A DNA stretch of 64,000 nt from Ornithodoros turicata (lineage: Eukaryota > Arthropoda > Arachnida > Ixodida > Argasidae). The translations under genes and the position numbers were made by a program. This document shows, one piece after another, positions 9,938-19,759 of the stretch. A model generated the notes under the pieces. The model was not told the DNA's origin. It ran no database searches and saw nothing but the letters and a program-made list of their open reading frames with translations. The stretch is from the NCBI RefSeq assembly GCF_037126465.1, contig NC_088205.1, forward strand, positions 31,169,482-31,233,481, read 5' to 3'. Position 1 is the stretch's first letter, and each line of letters opens with the position of its first letter.

Positions 9938-10636
9938 ATATGTTTAATGCTGAAGGAGAAAAAAAAAAAAAGAAGGGAAAGGTTAGCCATGATCTAGGCT
10001 TGCTATATTCCCAAAAACAAACACAAACAAGCAAAAGGAAGATGAATCAGCAGAGACACAGAAATTTACGAAGAAATACAGGAAAAGACAGCTCCTTCAG
10101 TAATCGTTGTGCAGACAGTCATATAGGAGGTATCAGAGAGTACCCAAGAGTTTAGAATCCGAAGGAATCGTGCCAGCGCAGACGTGACTGCAGCGTGCTG
10201 GGTAGGGCCAAGTAGCACCGCGAGGAAAAGCTCTCGGTAGCCTAGATGAGCGAGACGGCGCCGTAGACTGCACCGATAAGCTTCGTACCGCTGGCATGCA
10301 AGGAGTATGTGTTGCACGTCAGCTTCCACATTACACGTGGGGCGAAGAGGTGATGGAAGTTTGCTCACCTTAAGCAGGAGGAGTGGAGTTCGTGCCACAT
10401 TCAGCCGCAGCCGATGAAGCAACGACTCCTCAATGCGCGGGATGCGGCAAAGCACAGCATGTGTCATTAGCGGGTCAGTGGATTTAAGGAAGGCATTGGC
10501 GCGTAGAGCTTGTTGCTGAAAGAGCTGCGTTCAGTTAGCAATAAAGCGGCGGATTTTCAGCTGGCACATAGAGAGTGTGAGGGCAAGGACAGTTGGCTGC
10601 TCAGTGTCGTGGGCACGCCGAGCGAGAGCGTCAGCA
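9938..10636 (-). pseudogene. LINE A: ORF2 C-terminus and partial 3' UTR
   Basis: After the BEL/Pao insertion the minus strand resumes with DGADALARRAHD (the end of RNase H). It runs through SLLHRLRLNVARTPLLLLKV to a cysteine/histidine segment (CNVEADVQHILLACQRYEAY) and HLGYRELFLAVLLGPTQHA. Relative to LINE C the last codons are frameshifted. The 3' UTR keeps the family words GCTAACCTTTCCCTTC and ATTAAACATAT and is cut at about 9938. The C-terminus is nearly identical in layout to LINE C at 27.55-27.7 kb. Confidence 0.8.
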
Positions 10637-10641
10637 CCATC

Positions 10642-10802
10642 TGTGTTACGTAAATGAGACAGACGGACCGAGGCTCCAGATGACTAACCCCAGCAAGCTT
10701 TAATCAACAAGTGCCCAGAATCCCAACTCGAGCCAGGCGCCGCGCGCTCATCGCAATCCCATGCACCTGGTCGCCCATCGTCCTCCTCTAAGTTATGCAA
10801 CA
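10642..10802 (-). repeat. 3' LTR of the BEL/Pao-like element
   Basis: 161 bp, TG..CA bounded. On the coding (minus) strand it contains an ATTAAA poly(A)-signal-like word. It differs from the other LTR at roughly four sites, so the insertion is fairly young. Confidence 0.9.
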
Positions 10803-10914
10803 CACTCCCGCGCCGACAGGGTGACCGCGTTGGCGGCGATCATATCTGTGCAGTGTCCAAGTGACGTCAGGTGGGGACGTGGCCGATCGAGGCAGGTGTC
10901 CTCACGGTCTGGGT

Positions 10915-12078
10915 TTACGAAGACTTGCAATATTTCAATCGTCCGCGTCGTCGTCTGACGTGAAGACCCCAAAACATCTGAAACATCCTCGCGGTGCGGC
11001 ACAGGGTGTGGTGTGCTGTACAGTAGTCCTTGGCGAACCGTCTGTGGTCTGTGGCAGCTGCCGCTGGGTCGCTGAGTGTCATAAAGGAGACCGATGCGGG
11101 TGTCTGCTGACTCGTGCAAACGTGGACGACTGTGGGCAAAGGTGTGGCTTCTAAAGCGCTGCCAAGGTCCTCCGCCGATAGCGGTTGAGCGTTGATTCTG
11201 CTGCCGACGTTCGACGACATTCTCCCTATCTTAGAGCCGGCTTCAAAATGAGCTGGAGGGATTATTTCTCTTTCAGCGAAGATCTGCGAAGATCGTTGGT
11301 GCCTTTGCACAACGTCGTGCGAATCACATTCGGAGTTCGACGATTTTTGTGCTATGTTGCTCGTGTAGACGGGAGGTAGGCCTTCCGACAACCTGGTTTG
11401 AACTAGTGAATCCTTACAGTCAGTGCAGTCTTTCCCTGGTCGCGTACTGAGGTTGCAGTCCTCTGGCCATACCTTTGCATCACACTGGCCCTCAGCGGTT
11501 TCCTGGTGTTCTGTGTTCGTGCTGTCCGTACGCTGCCATCGCCATTCCTCGAAAGATGCCTCAATGTTTGCTGTGAGGTCCGACTGGTGCGGATGGCGTG
11601 ACATCGAGCGTTCTTGAATTGTGTCACTCTCTGTCGAATTTGATTGACCTTCAATTGCGCCAGCTGGAGAAGCAGGAGGCTGGCTGACCGAGACTTGACT
11701 TCCGAGCTGACCAGCTGTAGTGAGATGAACTGTTCCGCTGGTCCACACAGTGAACGTCCCAGTAGGCAAGGTAGGCAAGAGAGCCAGGCGGAGTGCGCTT
11801 CTCGCTTTAGAAATTGCCAGTTCCACTTGCCATTCTTGCTCCAGTATATCTTGCAGTTCGTCATCGAATCTCTCATTACTTATCAAACCCATGACCTGTG
11901 CATCCAGCTCCGCTAGGGCTGCCTTCCCGGCAATCAGGCATCGGAGGTCTGCTTCAATTGCTGCCTTAACTTTTACCGGTCGAGACAGAAGTACGGCGAG
12001 ATGTTCGGTGGCATGGGTGACCCCGTCGCGGGTTCCTGCCCGAGTACGCAGTAGGCCGTCGAGTGCTTCGCTTGACAT
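10915..12078 (-). CDS. Gag-like protein of the BEL/Pao-like element (387 aa)
   Basis: A single open frame of 387 codons runs from the first ATG (MSSEALDGLL) to a TGA/TAA-type stop at 10915. The frame is open further upstream into the primer site, but without ATG. Residues about 10-100 are helical and charged (KVKAAIEADLRCL, AELDAQVMGL, FDDELQDILEQEWQVELAI), resembling the N-terminal part of BEL/Pao Gag proteins. The rest is Ser/Thr/Gln-rich and probably disordered. No CCHC knuckle or protease motif is visible, so the capsid, nucleocapsid and pol parts seem deleted. Survival of the frame despite this loss is notable. The family assignment rests on the N-terminal resemblance plus the tRNA-Phe primer site and 5-bp duplication. 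Confidence 0.6.
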   Translation of the reverse strand: MSSEALDGLLRTRAGTRDGVTHATEHLAVLLSRPVKVKAAIEADLRCLIAGKAALAELDAQVMGLISNERFDDELQDILEQEWQVELAISKARSALRLALLPTLPTGTFTVWTSGTVHLTTAGQLGSQVSVSQPPASPAGAIEGQSNSTESDTIQERSMSRHPHQSDLTANIEASFEEWRWQRTDSTNTEHQETAEGQCDAKVWPEDCNLSTRPGKDCTDCKDSLVQTRLSEGLPPVYTSNIAQKSSNSECDSHDVVQRHQRSSQIFAEREIIPPAHFEAGSKIGRMSSNVGSRINAQPLSAEDLGSALEATPLPTVVHVCTSQQTPASVSFMTLSDPAAAATDHRRFAKDYCTAHHTLCRTARMFQMFWGLHVRRRRGRLKYCKSS

Positions 12079-12095
12079 CCGGAGCGCGGTCCGAA

Positions 12096-12113
12096 TCCCG
12101 GGTTTCGGCACCA
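12096..12113 (-). promoter_or_regulatory. Primer binding site, tRNA-Phe type
   Basis: The minus strand reads TGGTGCCGAAACCCGGGA, four bases after the 5' LTR. Its complement ends ..TTTCGGCACCA, matching the acceptor of metazoan tRNA-Phe (which begins GCCGAAA). This primes minus-strand DNA synthesis. Confidence 0.8.
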
Positions 12114-12116
12114 AAA

Positions 12117-12277
12117 TGTGTTACGTAAATGAGACAGACGGACCGAGGCTCCAGATGACTAACCCCAACAAGCTTTAATCAACAAGTGCCCAGAATCCCC
12201 ACTCGAGACAGGCGCTGCGCGCTCATCGCAATCCCATGCACCTGGTCGCCCATCGTCCTCCTCTAAGTTATGCAACA
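12117..12277 (-). repeat. 5' LTR of the BEL/Pao-like element
   Basis: 161 bp, same boundaries as the 3' LTR. It is followed on the minus strand by the primer site. Confidence 0.9.
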
Positions 12278-12282
12278 CCATC

Positions 12283-12842
12283 ATTGCCAGAAAGTCCGAC
12301 ATGGCTCGGAATCCATTGGAATACCACGCCGTGTCTCAGGGATACAAGTTCGGAGTGCAGGGCGACGATCGTGTTGTAGGTGTTACTGATGACTACAGCA
12401 GAGTAAGAGGACAGCGCCTCCAGAGCCACGTTACTGCCGGTCAGAATCGTCCAGACCCTGGGCGCCAACGAGGAGAAGTGTCTCAAAGCGGCCAGTATTG
12501 CGAATGCCTCGGCAGATGACATAAGAAGGAGTTTGAATCCGTGCTCAATTCCATCCCATGCAAAAGGCAGCAGGCGACCTGACTAGAGAGACTGAAGCAT
12601 CAGTGTATACTTGGGTTCGAAGCCGGTGGTGGCTGTGGATGTGGTGCAAGGTCAGTTGGCAGGCCACAACTGTTGGCACAGCATTCTTTTTCCTAAGACT
12701 CGGAATGGACGTTTGTACAGTGGGGTAGTGAAGTGTCCACATGGGTGGCGCATAGGAGGCGCGGGTCGAAGCTGCGGGGATGTTACGCCGCAAACGAAGA
12801 ATAGCTTTACCGAATGCAGATGCGGGAGAACGTTGAGCAATG
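12283..12842 (-). pseudogene. LINE A: RNase H domain
   Basis: The minus strand reads TQVYTDASVSLVRSPAAFCM near 12620-12560, then SSAEAFAILAALRHFSSLAP, then VVFQWIPSHVGLSGND. This is a complete but frame-broken LINE RNase H with D, E and the IPSHVG histidine loop. The second D motif reads TGSN instead of TDSK. The last codons are split by the BEL/Pao element and continue at 10636. Confidence 0.85.
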
Positions 12843-13839
12843 TCACAGAGATAATGAACCGGATGGCAGGCAAGAAAACTCGTGTAAGTCGACACTATCG
12901 CGAAGAATAAGCACCGATGGTTCCCGTGCCTCAACCAAAATAGAGAAGGTTTCCGTAGTCTTTGGCACTCCCAAACAAAGGCGGAGGCTTCTGGCCTGAA
13001 TATTGAGCAGCTCCCGTTCGTGAGTGCTGGAGATCCTATATAGGATAGGCAGGCTATAGAGCATAGTGCCACGCAACAGGCAACAATGCACACGACGGAG
13101 GTCAGCACAGGACGGGCCCCAGGAGGATACGCAGAGGTGCCGGAGCACATTACTGTAGATGCGGGTGCTAGCAGAGAGAGAGCTGATCTGCCGCGACCAT
13201 GTCAGTCCCTTATCAATGATTATGCCTAGGTAGCGAGAGTGCGAAACGTAGTTCAGTCTAGAGCCAGCTAGCAGCAGGGGGTATTTGCGGAAAGAGCGCC
13301 GCGTGAATGTTATAGCTACTGTCTTAGCCGGTGAGACAGACAGCCCACTGTCAGCAAGATGCGCAACAATAAGGTCTAAGAACTGTTGCAGACGACGCTG
13401 GATGGCATCACGACGCGTTGCAGAGGTCCATATGCAAAAGCCATCAGCATAGATCGTGATATGGGTATGCTTGTGCAGAAGCGGAGGGAGGTGTGCCAGG
13501 ATAACATTAAACAGGAGCGGGCTGAGGACGCTTCCCTGTGGAACTTCACGATGCACAGAGTTGTTGGCGCTGTCACCCTCTGCTGTGCGTACGAACAGAG
13601 ATCTGTCGGAGAGGAAGGCTTGCAACAAGGCAAGGGTACAGCCGCCCATACCAGCTTCTTGAAGCGATGCAACAACGGCATTGTGGAGAACACTGTCGTA
13701 TGTTTTCGCGACATCGAGGAAGACAGCGGCCGTTAGGAGCCCATCAGGCTTTGCTTGCTGGATAGAGGAGACGAGGACGATGACATAGTCAATTGCAGAC
13801 CGCGCTTGCCGGAAGCCAGCCATGGACACACACACGGAA
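12843..13839 (-). pseudogene. LINE A: reverse transcriptase, 5'-truncated
   Basis: A minus-strand frame of over 330 codons carries GFRQARSAIDYVIVL, FLDVAKTYDSVLHNAVV (first catalytic D), VPQGSVLSPLLFNVIL, and YADGFCIW where YADD is expected. The second active-site aspartate is thus lost. Thumb motifs follow (SRYLGIIIDKGLTWSRQI, SLPILYRISSTHERELLN, LRLCLGVPKTTET). The frame ends near 12845 by a frameshift before RNase H. The 5' end is cut at about 13839 and joined to the dispersed repeat 13840-14024, so the N-terminal residues of the open frame (MYLSLSLATPWHD) belong to that repeat and not to RT. Confidence 0.88.
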
Positions 13840-14024
13840 GCTGAATCATGCCAGGGTGTAGCCAGAGAGAGAGAGAGATACATGATGACGATGGTATGGG
13901 GATGTGTGCTGCCGAAGCCGCTTTTTAACGCCTTCGTATGGAGTCTCTAATGCATAATGGCTATTGACACCTCTCAATACATACACGGTGGCCAATTTGG
14001 AATAAGAGGTCTATACTATTTGTA
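13840..14024 (-). repeat. Dispersed repeat, inverted partner of 5654-5803
   Basis: Matches the reverse complement of 5654-5803 over its whole length, apart from an AGAGAG-rich insertion at about 13862-13900. It directly abuts the truncated RT of LINE A. Confidence 0.7.
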
Positions 14025-14178
14025 TGGGCCATGTATATATAAATGTACATACATAGAAAATCAACCTAACGCAACGACAATTGCTGAAATAAATTGGCCG
14101 AAAATCCGCGGAGATGAGTCCTTGGATCCGCCTCTTTTTTGTCGGCTCTAGTTTGAGCGCCAAAGTGCGACGAAAGCA

Positions 14179-14363
14179 GGTTACATTGACACGCCAAAAA
14201 AAGGGGGATAGGACTAGAATCCACAGAACAGACACGCACGGTGAGTGCTGGAATCAGAGCTATCTTATAAGAAACGAGGCCACCCGACGTTTTATAGGCA
14301 GGAAAGGAAATCAATTTTTGGATTCTAACCCTCTTCCCCCTGAATGGCGTGTCAATGTAACCT
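14179..14363. repeat. Inverted repeat with 45-bp arms
   Basis: The left arm (14179-14223: AGGTTACATTGACACGCC, then a purine run, then CTAGAATCCA) is mirrored at 14319-14363 (TGGATTCTA, then a pyrimidine run, then GGCGTGTCAATGTAACCT). The loop is about 95 bp. This looks like a small foldback element; no target duplication is evident. Confidence 0.7.
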
Positions 14364-14367
14364 CATT

Positions 14368-15070
14368 TCCTTACCTAACCACTCCTCCCGTACCCTGGAT
14401 GGAATACAGGGTTCAGGGTTCCGGTTACAAGACGACACACACACACAAAAAGAAAAAAAAAACAGCGGTTCAGTTCCAGTTTTCGGTTCGGTTGGGTTCC
14501 GGTTCGACACCCGGTTTTAAATACTGTTTGAAGTATTTGCTACACTATCTTAGTTACTTTAATTTCGGTGTATGTATACCGTATCTCAATTACATTCTAC
14601 CGTTGGTATTTAGTATCGTATTTTCAATATTTTTTTAGTATCTTGTGCATGTCTGCTTCAGAGAACACATAAGGCAATCAGAAGAGAGTAGAGATTCGGT
14701 CATACGGGTGAAAGACACCTTCTAGTTGTGGTGATTTCCATACAACACGGTGTTAAAAAGCGTGTCGTTTTGAAACTGGTAACTGGATAAATCTAGAAAT
14801 CGCAATAGAATACTAACCTAATGGTGCGGAAGAAACCCTTATTCGTTTGATTTCAGTTAGCACTCCTAGTTCATGCAAAATCCCGGGAACACTGGCCCAC
14901 CCTTAAACAGTGTGGACGAAGGATATTCTGGGGAGCATATCAACCCGTGGCATCGCTTCAAGACTACATCAAGTGTCCCGTCGGGGGACTGCCTCAAGTG
15001 ACTGGCTAATGTGACGTTGATGTTCGCACGACTTATCCTATGAGGTCGAAAAGGCGGGAATCCAGCAGTA
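14368..15070. other. Unassigned stretch with low-complexity CGGTTC tract
   Basis: A CA/A-rich run (about 14437-14462) is followed by repeated GGTTC/CGGTT words to 14515. The rest has nothing recognisable. Confidence 0.4.
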
Positions 15071-15125
15071 TGTCGCCACATGTGTGCGTACAGGCTGACT
15101 TATCTTACGTGTAAATCTGCTCATA
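15071..15125 (+). repeat. 3' fragment of the tRNA-derived SINE family
   Basis: TATGTCGCCACA, then AGGCTGAC, then CTTACGTGTAAATCTGCTC match the 3' part of the SINE at 40030-40275. An A-rich tail follows. Confidence 0.6.
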
Positions 15126-15810
15126 AAAAAATAAAAAAAGAAACGAAACAGATTTTCATCAAGTCGCTTGCTCGGCTTCTCATTAACACCACAAAACGGT
15201 CGATAAAACACAGTTCAATAAAACATATCTCCATGAACAGGACAGGATTTTCCTAGTACCTTCTCGATGCATGGGTACTACACAATGGAGGAGAAACGAA
15301 TGGAACAAAGATGCCATTCTAACGTAGAAGGGAAAATATCATATCCGTTCCAACGTGACTGACCTAAAACAAACTTCCCCAAGAAAAACATGCATTTTGG
15401 AATTTTTTTTTACGGCTGTTGTGACGAACATATTTTACCACTCTGTAGCCTGTCGAGAGAAGGACTGAGAGAATAGGTCTGACAACGATGCCGATTGCAT
15501 GTTAGACGATGCTTCGTATTTTGGTAGCATTCGATGTGTGTACCCCAGCGTAGTGCGCAAAACGAAACGGACGTTTGTCCTCACGTGGCGCATACTTGTG
15601 TTTGCTGACGAAGGGCGTTCCTGGTTAAGCCTCACTTGCGCCAGAGGAAAACAAAAGAAGGCATTGCACCTGTACGTTCTGCAGCCTTCTGTAGAGTTTC
15701 CTAAGTGCCGATGCGCGCACTGCACCTCTTCTATACGGTAAGATTAATGTATTGTGCTGTCCCTTACTAACTAGAACCATCGAGATACATGCAGGAAGGT
15801 TTTATCTTAC
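15126..15810. other. Unassigned intronic stretch
   Basis: It lies downstream (minus strand) of the last visible LRR exon. I found no further 72-nt exon and no repeat that I recognise. Confidence 0.35.
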
Positions 15811-15882
15811 AGCGTCTCCAGAACCGTCAAATGTTGCAACGCTTCCGATGGTGACTCGGTGATGTTGTTGCCTTCCACTGAT
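15811..15882 (-). CDS. LRR exon of an LGR-like receptor gene (third exon found)
   Basis: This minus-strand exon is exactly 72 nt, bounded by acceptor ..GTTCGCAG (15883-15890) and donor GTAAGA (15810-15805). In the shared phase (two bases of a codon left at each end) it reads SVEGNNITESPSEALQHLTV, then LETL, one 24-residue leucine-rich repeat (xLxxNxITxxPxxALxxLxxLxxL). It is 74 bp downstream of the previous LRR exon. Single-repeat 72-nt exons in phase 2-2 are the hallmark of LGR receptors. The repeat resembles the fifth LRR of LGR4/5/6-type proteins (inference). The next exon downstream was not found. Confidence 0.7.
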
Positions 15883-15956
15883 CTGCGAACAACAGATATG
15901 TCGAACAGACACAAAATTAACTTGGTATGAAATGCTATGAATACAGATTAACTTAC

Positions 15957-16028
15957 AGAAAAGTGAGCTTCACTAGCGGCGTAAACACCAGCGGAGGAAG
16001 CCATTCCAAATCGTTGTAGTCCAGTCGG
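15957..16028 (-). CDS. LRR exon of an LGR-like receptor gene (second exon found)
   Basis: 72 nt on the minus strand. The acceptor is TTATTCCAACAG (ending 16029), the donor GTAAGT (15956-15951). It reads RLDYNDLEWLPPLVFTPLVK, then LTFL, a canonical LRR (LxLxxNxLxxLPxxxFxxLxxLxxL). Phase and length are identical to the two other LRR exons. The RLDxN start is like the fourth LRR of LGR4/5/6 proteins. The 74-nt intron to the next exon is short, in contrast to the 38-kb gap on the other side. Confidence 0.75.
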
Positions 16029-16490
16029 CTGTTGGAATAAAAAATAACATCACACTTCAACGGATACTTAGGCTGACGGCGACACACGGGGACTGTTGGA
16101 AAACTTTATGGTGCTTGGATGTTGCAAATTGATTGTGTAAATCTTGATTGAACTGTATCGTTCGAATGTACGAAAGATGTGCGGGATATGGCGGCTCACC
16201 AAATGTGGACCCGGCTACTCCGGACCACTCAAGGACATCATGCAAACTAGAGCATTCAAGAAAAATAATTAGTTGTTTGAGGAAATTTATTGAACGTCAT
16301 CACTAGTACACAATTACAATATTTAGAGTTCATATTGTAATTCATTAATTAGTTTTCTACGAGCCGTACTTGTCGGGATATAGACACTTGAACACGTGCT
16401 CGTCAAGCTCTGGCATCAGAGGGCCAGCCATTCTCATTGGTAGTCGTAAGCACGTCATATTTCTCGCGCTTCTCCACTGACAGATATTCC
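16029..16490. other. Intronic sequence, unassigned
   Basis: This is the intron just upstream of the LRR exon at 15957-16028. Nothing further is recognised; the middle is AT-rich. Confidence 0.35.
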
Positions 16491-16494
16491 TGTC

Positions 16495-16735
16495 GTTACG
16501 ACAGGGCAGTCGATCCCGGCCGAGGACGGCAGCAATGTTGGGGAGGTAAACATCGCTTCCAGCACCGTGTGTCGAAGATTTCTGGCGCACGTCAAAAGAA
16601 CCCCAGGTGGTCGAAATTACCCGCAGTCCTACCCTGCGGCACGTGCAACATGCCGGCACACCACGTGCGCCACACTAGGCAGACAAACCTTACGTGTAAC
16701 ATCACTGCACCATTATTATTATTATTATTATAAGT
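16495..16735 (+). repeat. tRNA-derived SINE with ATT tail
   Basis: A B-box-like AGTCGATCCCGGCC is followed by the family body (GGCAGCAATGTTGGGGAGGT, CACCGTGTGTCGAAGATTT, AAAAGAACCCCAGGTGGTC, CAGTCCTACCCTGCGGCACG) and the TTACGTGTAA 3' block, ending in an ATT repeat. It is homologous to 40030-40275. The tRNA head is degraded. Confidence 0.75.
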
Positions 16736-16740
16736 TTCGG

Positions 16741-19580
16741 TATTCGCGGTGGTGGTTTTCTGCGCGTCTAGTACACACTTTGCTGTAAAGCTTGGAATGC
16801 AGGTTCATATATCGATACAAATAACAATCGCACTTTACATTTATCGAGACGAAGTGTCGCAACCCCTTTAAAGAATCACTACAGACAAAAATGTTTCTTT
16901 TATCTCGTATTTTATGTTATTTTTCTATTAATCTTTGTATTTTTATCGAATCTCTCTCGAAACCTCAGTATGCAAAGAATGAGCGTCGTCAGTGAACGTT
17001 ACGCGACTCCAGGAATTTTCGAAACAACCCGCGAAACTTGATAGTTGTCTGTCTTCTAGCAACAGCGCGTGTCTCCGCTCTCAGCCCCACGTTGGAAGTC
17101 TTCCAGCCGCTGTGGCGAGGAAACGTAAAATCGACCGCCGAGTGCCAGACGCGTGCCAGAATAGTGCCAGACGCGTGGCACATTGGGCACTCCATGAGGT
17201 CATACTTCTCAAAACTAGAAATTTCCAATGCTGGATGCTTCCGCGTCACGTAGAGGAACGATATTTTGGGGGAACTACAATGTGGGACACATGAATTGCT
17301 ATGGCACAAACTCGGTAGGGATTTTTTAGTCCGTATTGGAACTTTAAACCTGACTCTCAGCGACCGGTTCGGGTTGGGAAGGTTAACGGACAAATCAAAT
17401 CACATCAAATGATTCGTGTTATGTATCTACATACACAGACATATGAATACGACAACTGAATCGGGAGAGAGAGAGAAAAAAAATTACGTCAGAAATCGCT
17501 GTGCATATTGTCATTGAAATGTGATAGCATTTATGAGCTTATCGGGGGCATTCTCCGACAATGGACAGTAGAGACCTGGTGAGAATGAAGTAGCTGACGT
17601 GCTTGGCAACTACTAGCTTTTCTATGCCCCTGACGAAGATACAATCTAAAAGAAGACCTCCATGAAGCCTCCCATGACAATCGTCGGCATGTAGAGTTCC
17701 TTCAAGTTTGCTGCGAAGGTTTCTTTGTTTGTTTGTTTGTTTGTTTGTAAGAAAACGGAGAAATTGAGCTCGTCCCCAGATGTGTTCTGCTACTCCTAAC
17801 ATAAATACTGTGGGAACAAGAGCTTCCATTTGTACCTTATCTTGGCCATCAGCGAGGTAAGCGAGAACTAGTGTGTACGCGTGTCTGCGATGCATTCTGG
17901 GGGCGTATCACGGGTAATAAAAGCAGAGCTGCGTTAGCAACGGGGCCTTCTTTCTACCATCGTCTGGGAGCGGTTCGGTTGGATGTTTGGTGAGCGGCCG
18001 GGCGGTGTTGGCCTGTTGTCACGGTAGGTGAATAAATGCGTTGTTGTTTGTGAACTAGATGCCCCTTGGTTTCACCGGCGGTACTGCGGACAGGGATTCT
18101 ATCTCATCTCATTATTTCATGCCAGAGTTGTAGGCTGTCTTCTCCGAAGCCATCTTCGCGTGGAGCGTGTATTTCCCCCGGTAGGCGAATGGGCAGGAGA
18201 AGATAGCTACAATACTTAAATTCTTAAATTAAATTCTGCGAAGGCGTTACTTGCAGGGTAATTGAAGAGTTTGGCTTACCAAACCCCAAAGAAGTCAAAA
18301 TGCTCTTGATCGTGCCTTTAGAGGATCCCGGTGTAATGCCATTCCAGCACGGTGAGGGTGGGGTCATCCTCGTAGTCCATTTCTACGACGCATAGCTGGG
18401 GTAACTTCGCCAAGCATCCTGGCGGTTACCGTGGTACAGAGAGCATCCCAGTGAAGGCTACCGAGGGGTGCTGGTGTGTTTTCTGTGGTGAGTATAGTTC
18501 TTCGCGAGTACCCGGCCGATTCCCAGAACAAGAGGGACTGCACACCCCTACCTCTCCTGTACCACCATAATCTATCTCCTCTCTCTTTCCCTCTTCCCCC
18601 TCACTTGGCTACACCGGGCCGCCAACCCCGTGCAAGCTGACCGCACGTTTCCCCAAGCATTATTTCCATCTTTTTCTATCTCTACGACGCATACGTCACG
18701 AACTTCTCCTTCTGCGGTTAGGGTATGTTCTTATCTACGTTCAGAGTGACTATCTTGGTCGCTAAGGTAGTTTCGTCATTTTTCTGGTCGATGGCAGCAC
18801 CGGCCACTTCGGTTGTCTTCCCTCTCTAGTCTTGTCTCTCTAGTTTGTCTCCTCTTGTCCAGGTTTTTCAGGTTTGTAAGGAGACTGACGTTGTACTTGG
18901 CCAGTACCCGGTCAGTCGCTATTTTAGTAACATGCGCATTGAGGCTCTGCACGGTAAGGGAGGGCCATTATGGTAATGTTGTCGTTCTCGGTGGCCCGCT
19001 TCGCCATATTTTCGGAAATCTCGAGAGTAGTATAGGTAGCTTTTTGGTTGTCTAGCACGCGCGTCGATTTCGCGAGACATTCTTGGCCGCTTTGCTTGTC
19101 GCATTTTGATGTCTCGCGTCTCTCCCTCGCACGCCGTTGTCCCTGCGCCTCGACACACTTACGTACGAAGGAGGAGTTCCTCCGCCGACAACTGCTTGAG
19201 CCGGCGTGGCGCCCTTGCGTTCACAGTGTGACATCTGAAGACGCGCCTTCTATCACAGCGGTGTTGGTGATGGAAAGCTCAGGCAGACAACTTCACGACG
19301 ATCGCAGGGGGAGGTCGTGCGTCCTGGGACAACTTCATAGGGAACTGTGCCGACGTTTGTCTTAAACCAGGTCGGATATGCGGAATCTGCTGGTGCCTCC
19401 CCCCTCCTACCGGCCAATACCCTGGGCGCTGCAGCAGGGCACCGGATATTGGCCGATAGGGGCCCCGCAGCGTTCATCTAGGCTGCCTAGACCAGTTTCT
19501 TCATTAATCAGTCATCACCGTGTCAGGTTTGTACACTTGGAATCGTGCACCGTTTTACTGACGCCTTTGTTTGAAATCTG

Positions 19581-19582
<2 letters not shown>
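16741..19582. other. Unassigned stretch, includes GTTT microsatellite
   Basis: No gene or element is recognised. A (GTTT)n run lies at about 17721-17750. The region 18130-18700 is GC-richer and has the look of an element UTR (pyrimidine-rich run 18560-18600), but I cannot place it. Open frames up to 134 codons (16989-17393, minus) lack motifs. Confidence 0.35.

Positions 19583-19613
<31 letters not shown>
19583..19613. repeat. (TA)n microsatellite
   Basis: About 14-15 TA units. Confidence 0.9.
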
Positions 19614-19616
<3 letters not shown>

Positions 19617-19639
19617 TCCTGCTCCACGGAGCCAGATTT

Positions 19640-19757
19640 AGCCAAATCGCTATACGGCCGGCCACCCAGACAGCACAGCCGGCACCCGGATTCGAACCCG
19701 TGTCACCTCCCAGTCTCGGCGTGGAATGCTATCACGGTAGCCACTAGCCTGAAAAAC
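19640..19757 (-). repeat. tRNA-derived SINE head
   Basis: The minus strand carries an A-box-like TAGTGGCTACCGTG and a B-box GGTTCGAATCC at tRNA-like spacing, with CACGCCGAGACTGGGAGGTG between. No intact acceptor stem is present, so it is a SINE or pseudo-tRNA and not a tRNA gene. Confidence 0.55.
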
Positions 19758-19759
19758 CG

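Larger units (their letters stand above)
10637..12282 (-). mobile_element. BEL/Pao-like nonautonomous LTR retrotransposon with CCATC target duplication
   Basis: Two direct repeats of 161 bp (10642-10802 and 12117-12277, about four mismatches) begin TGTGTTACGT and end TTATGCAACA. They are flanked by CCATC at 10637-10641 and 12278-12282. On the minus strand the 5' LTR is followed within a few bases by TGGTGCCGAAACCCGGGA, complementary to a tRNA-Phe 3' end. The 1.3-kb interior holds one long minus-strand frame (gag-like) and no protease, RT, RNase H or integrase. It must therefore have been mobilised in trans, or it is a deletion derivative of a full BEL/Pao element. It interrupts the RNase H codons of LINE A exactly, with the duplicated 5 bp accounting for the join. 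Confidence 0.9.

Noticed and set aside
11403..11876. Other-frame ORFs within 10.8-12.2 kb, both strands
   Set aside because: They overlap the 387-codon gag-like frame and lack motifs; treated as shadows.
16989..17393. Minus-strand 134-codon frame
   Set aside because: No recognisable domain or splice context; the length is compatible with chance in 64 kb on six frames.
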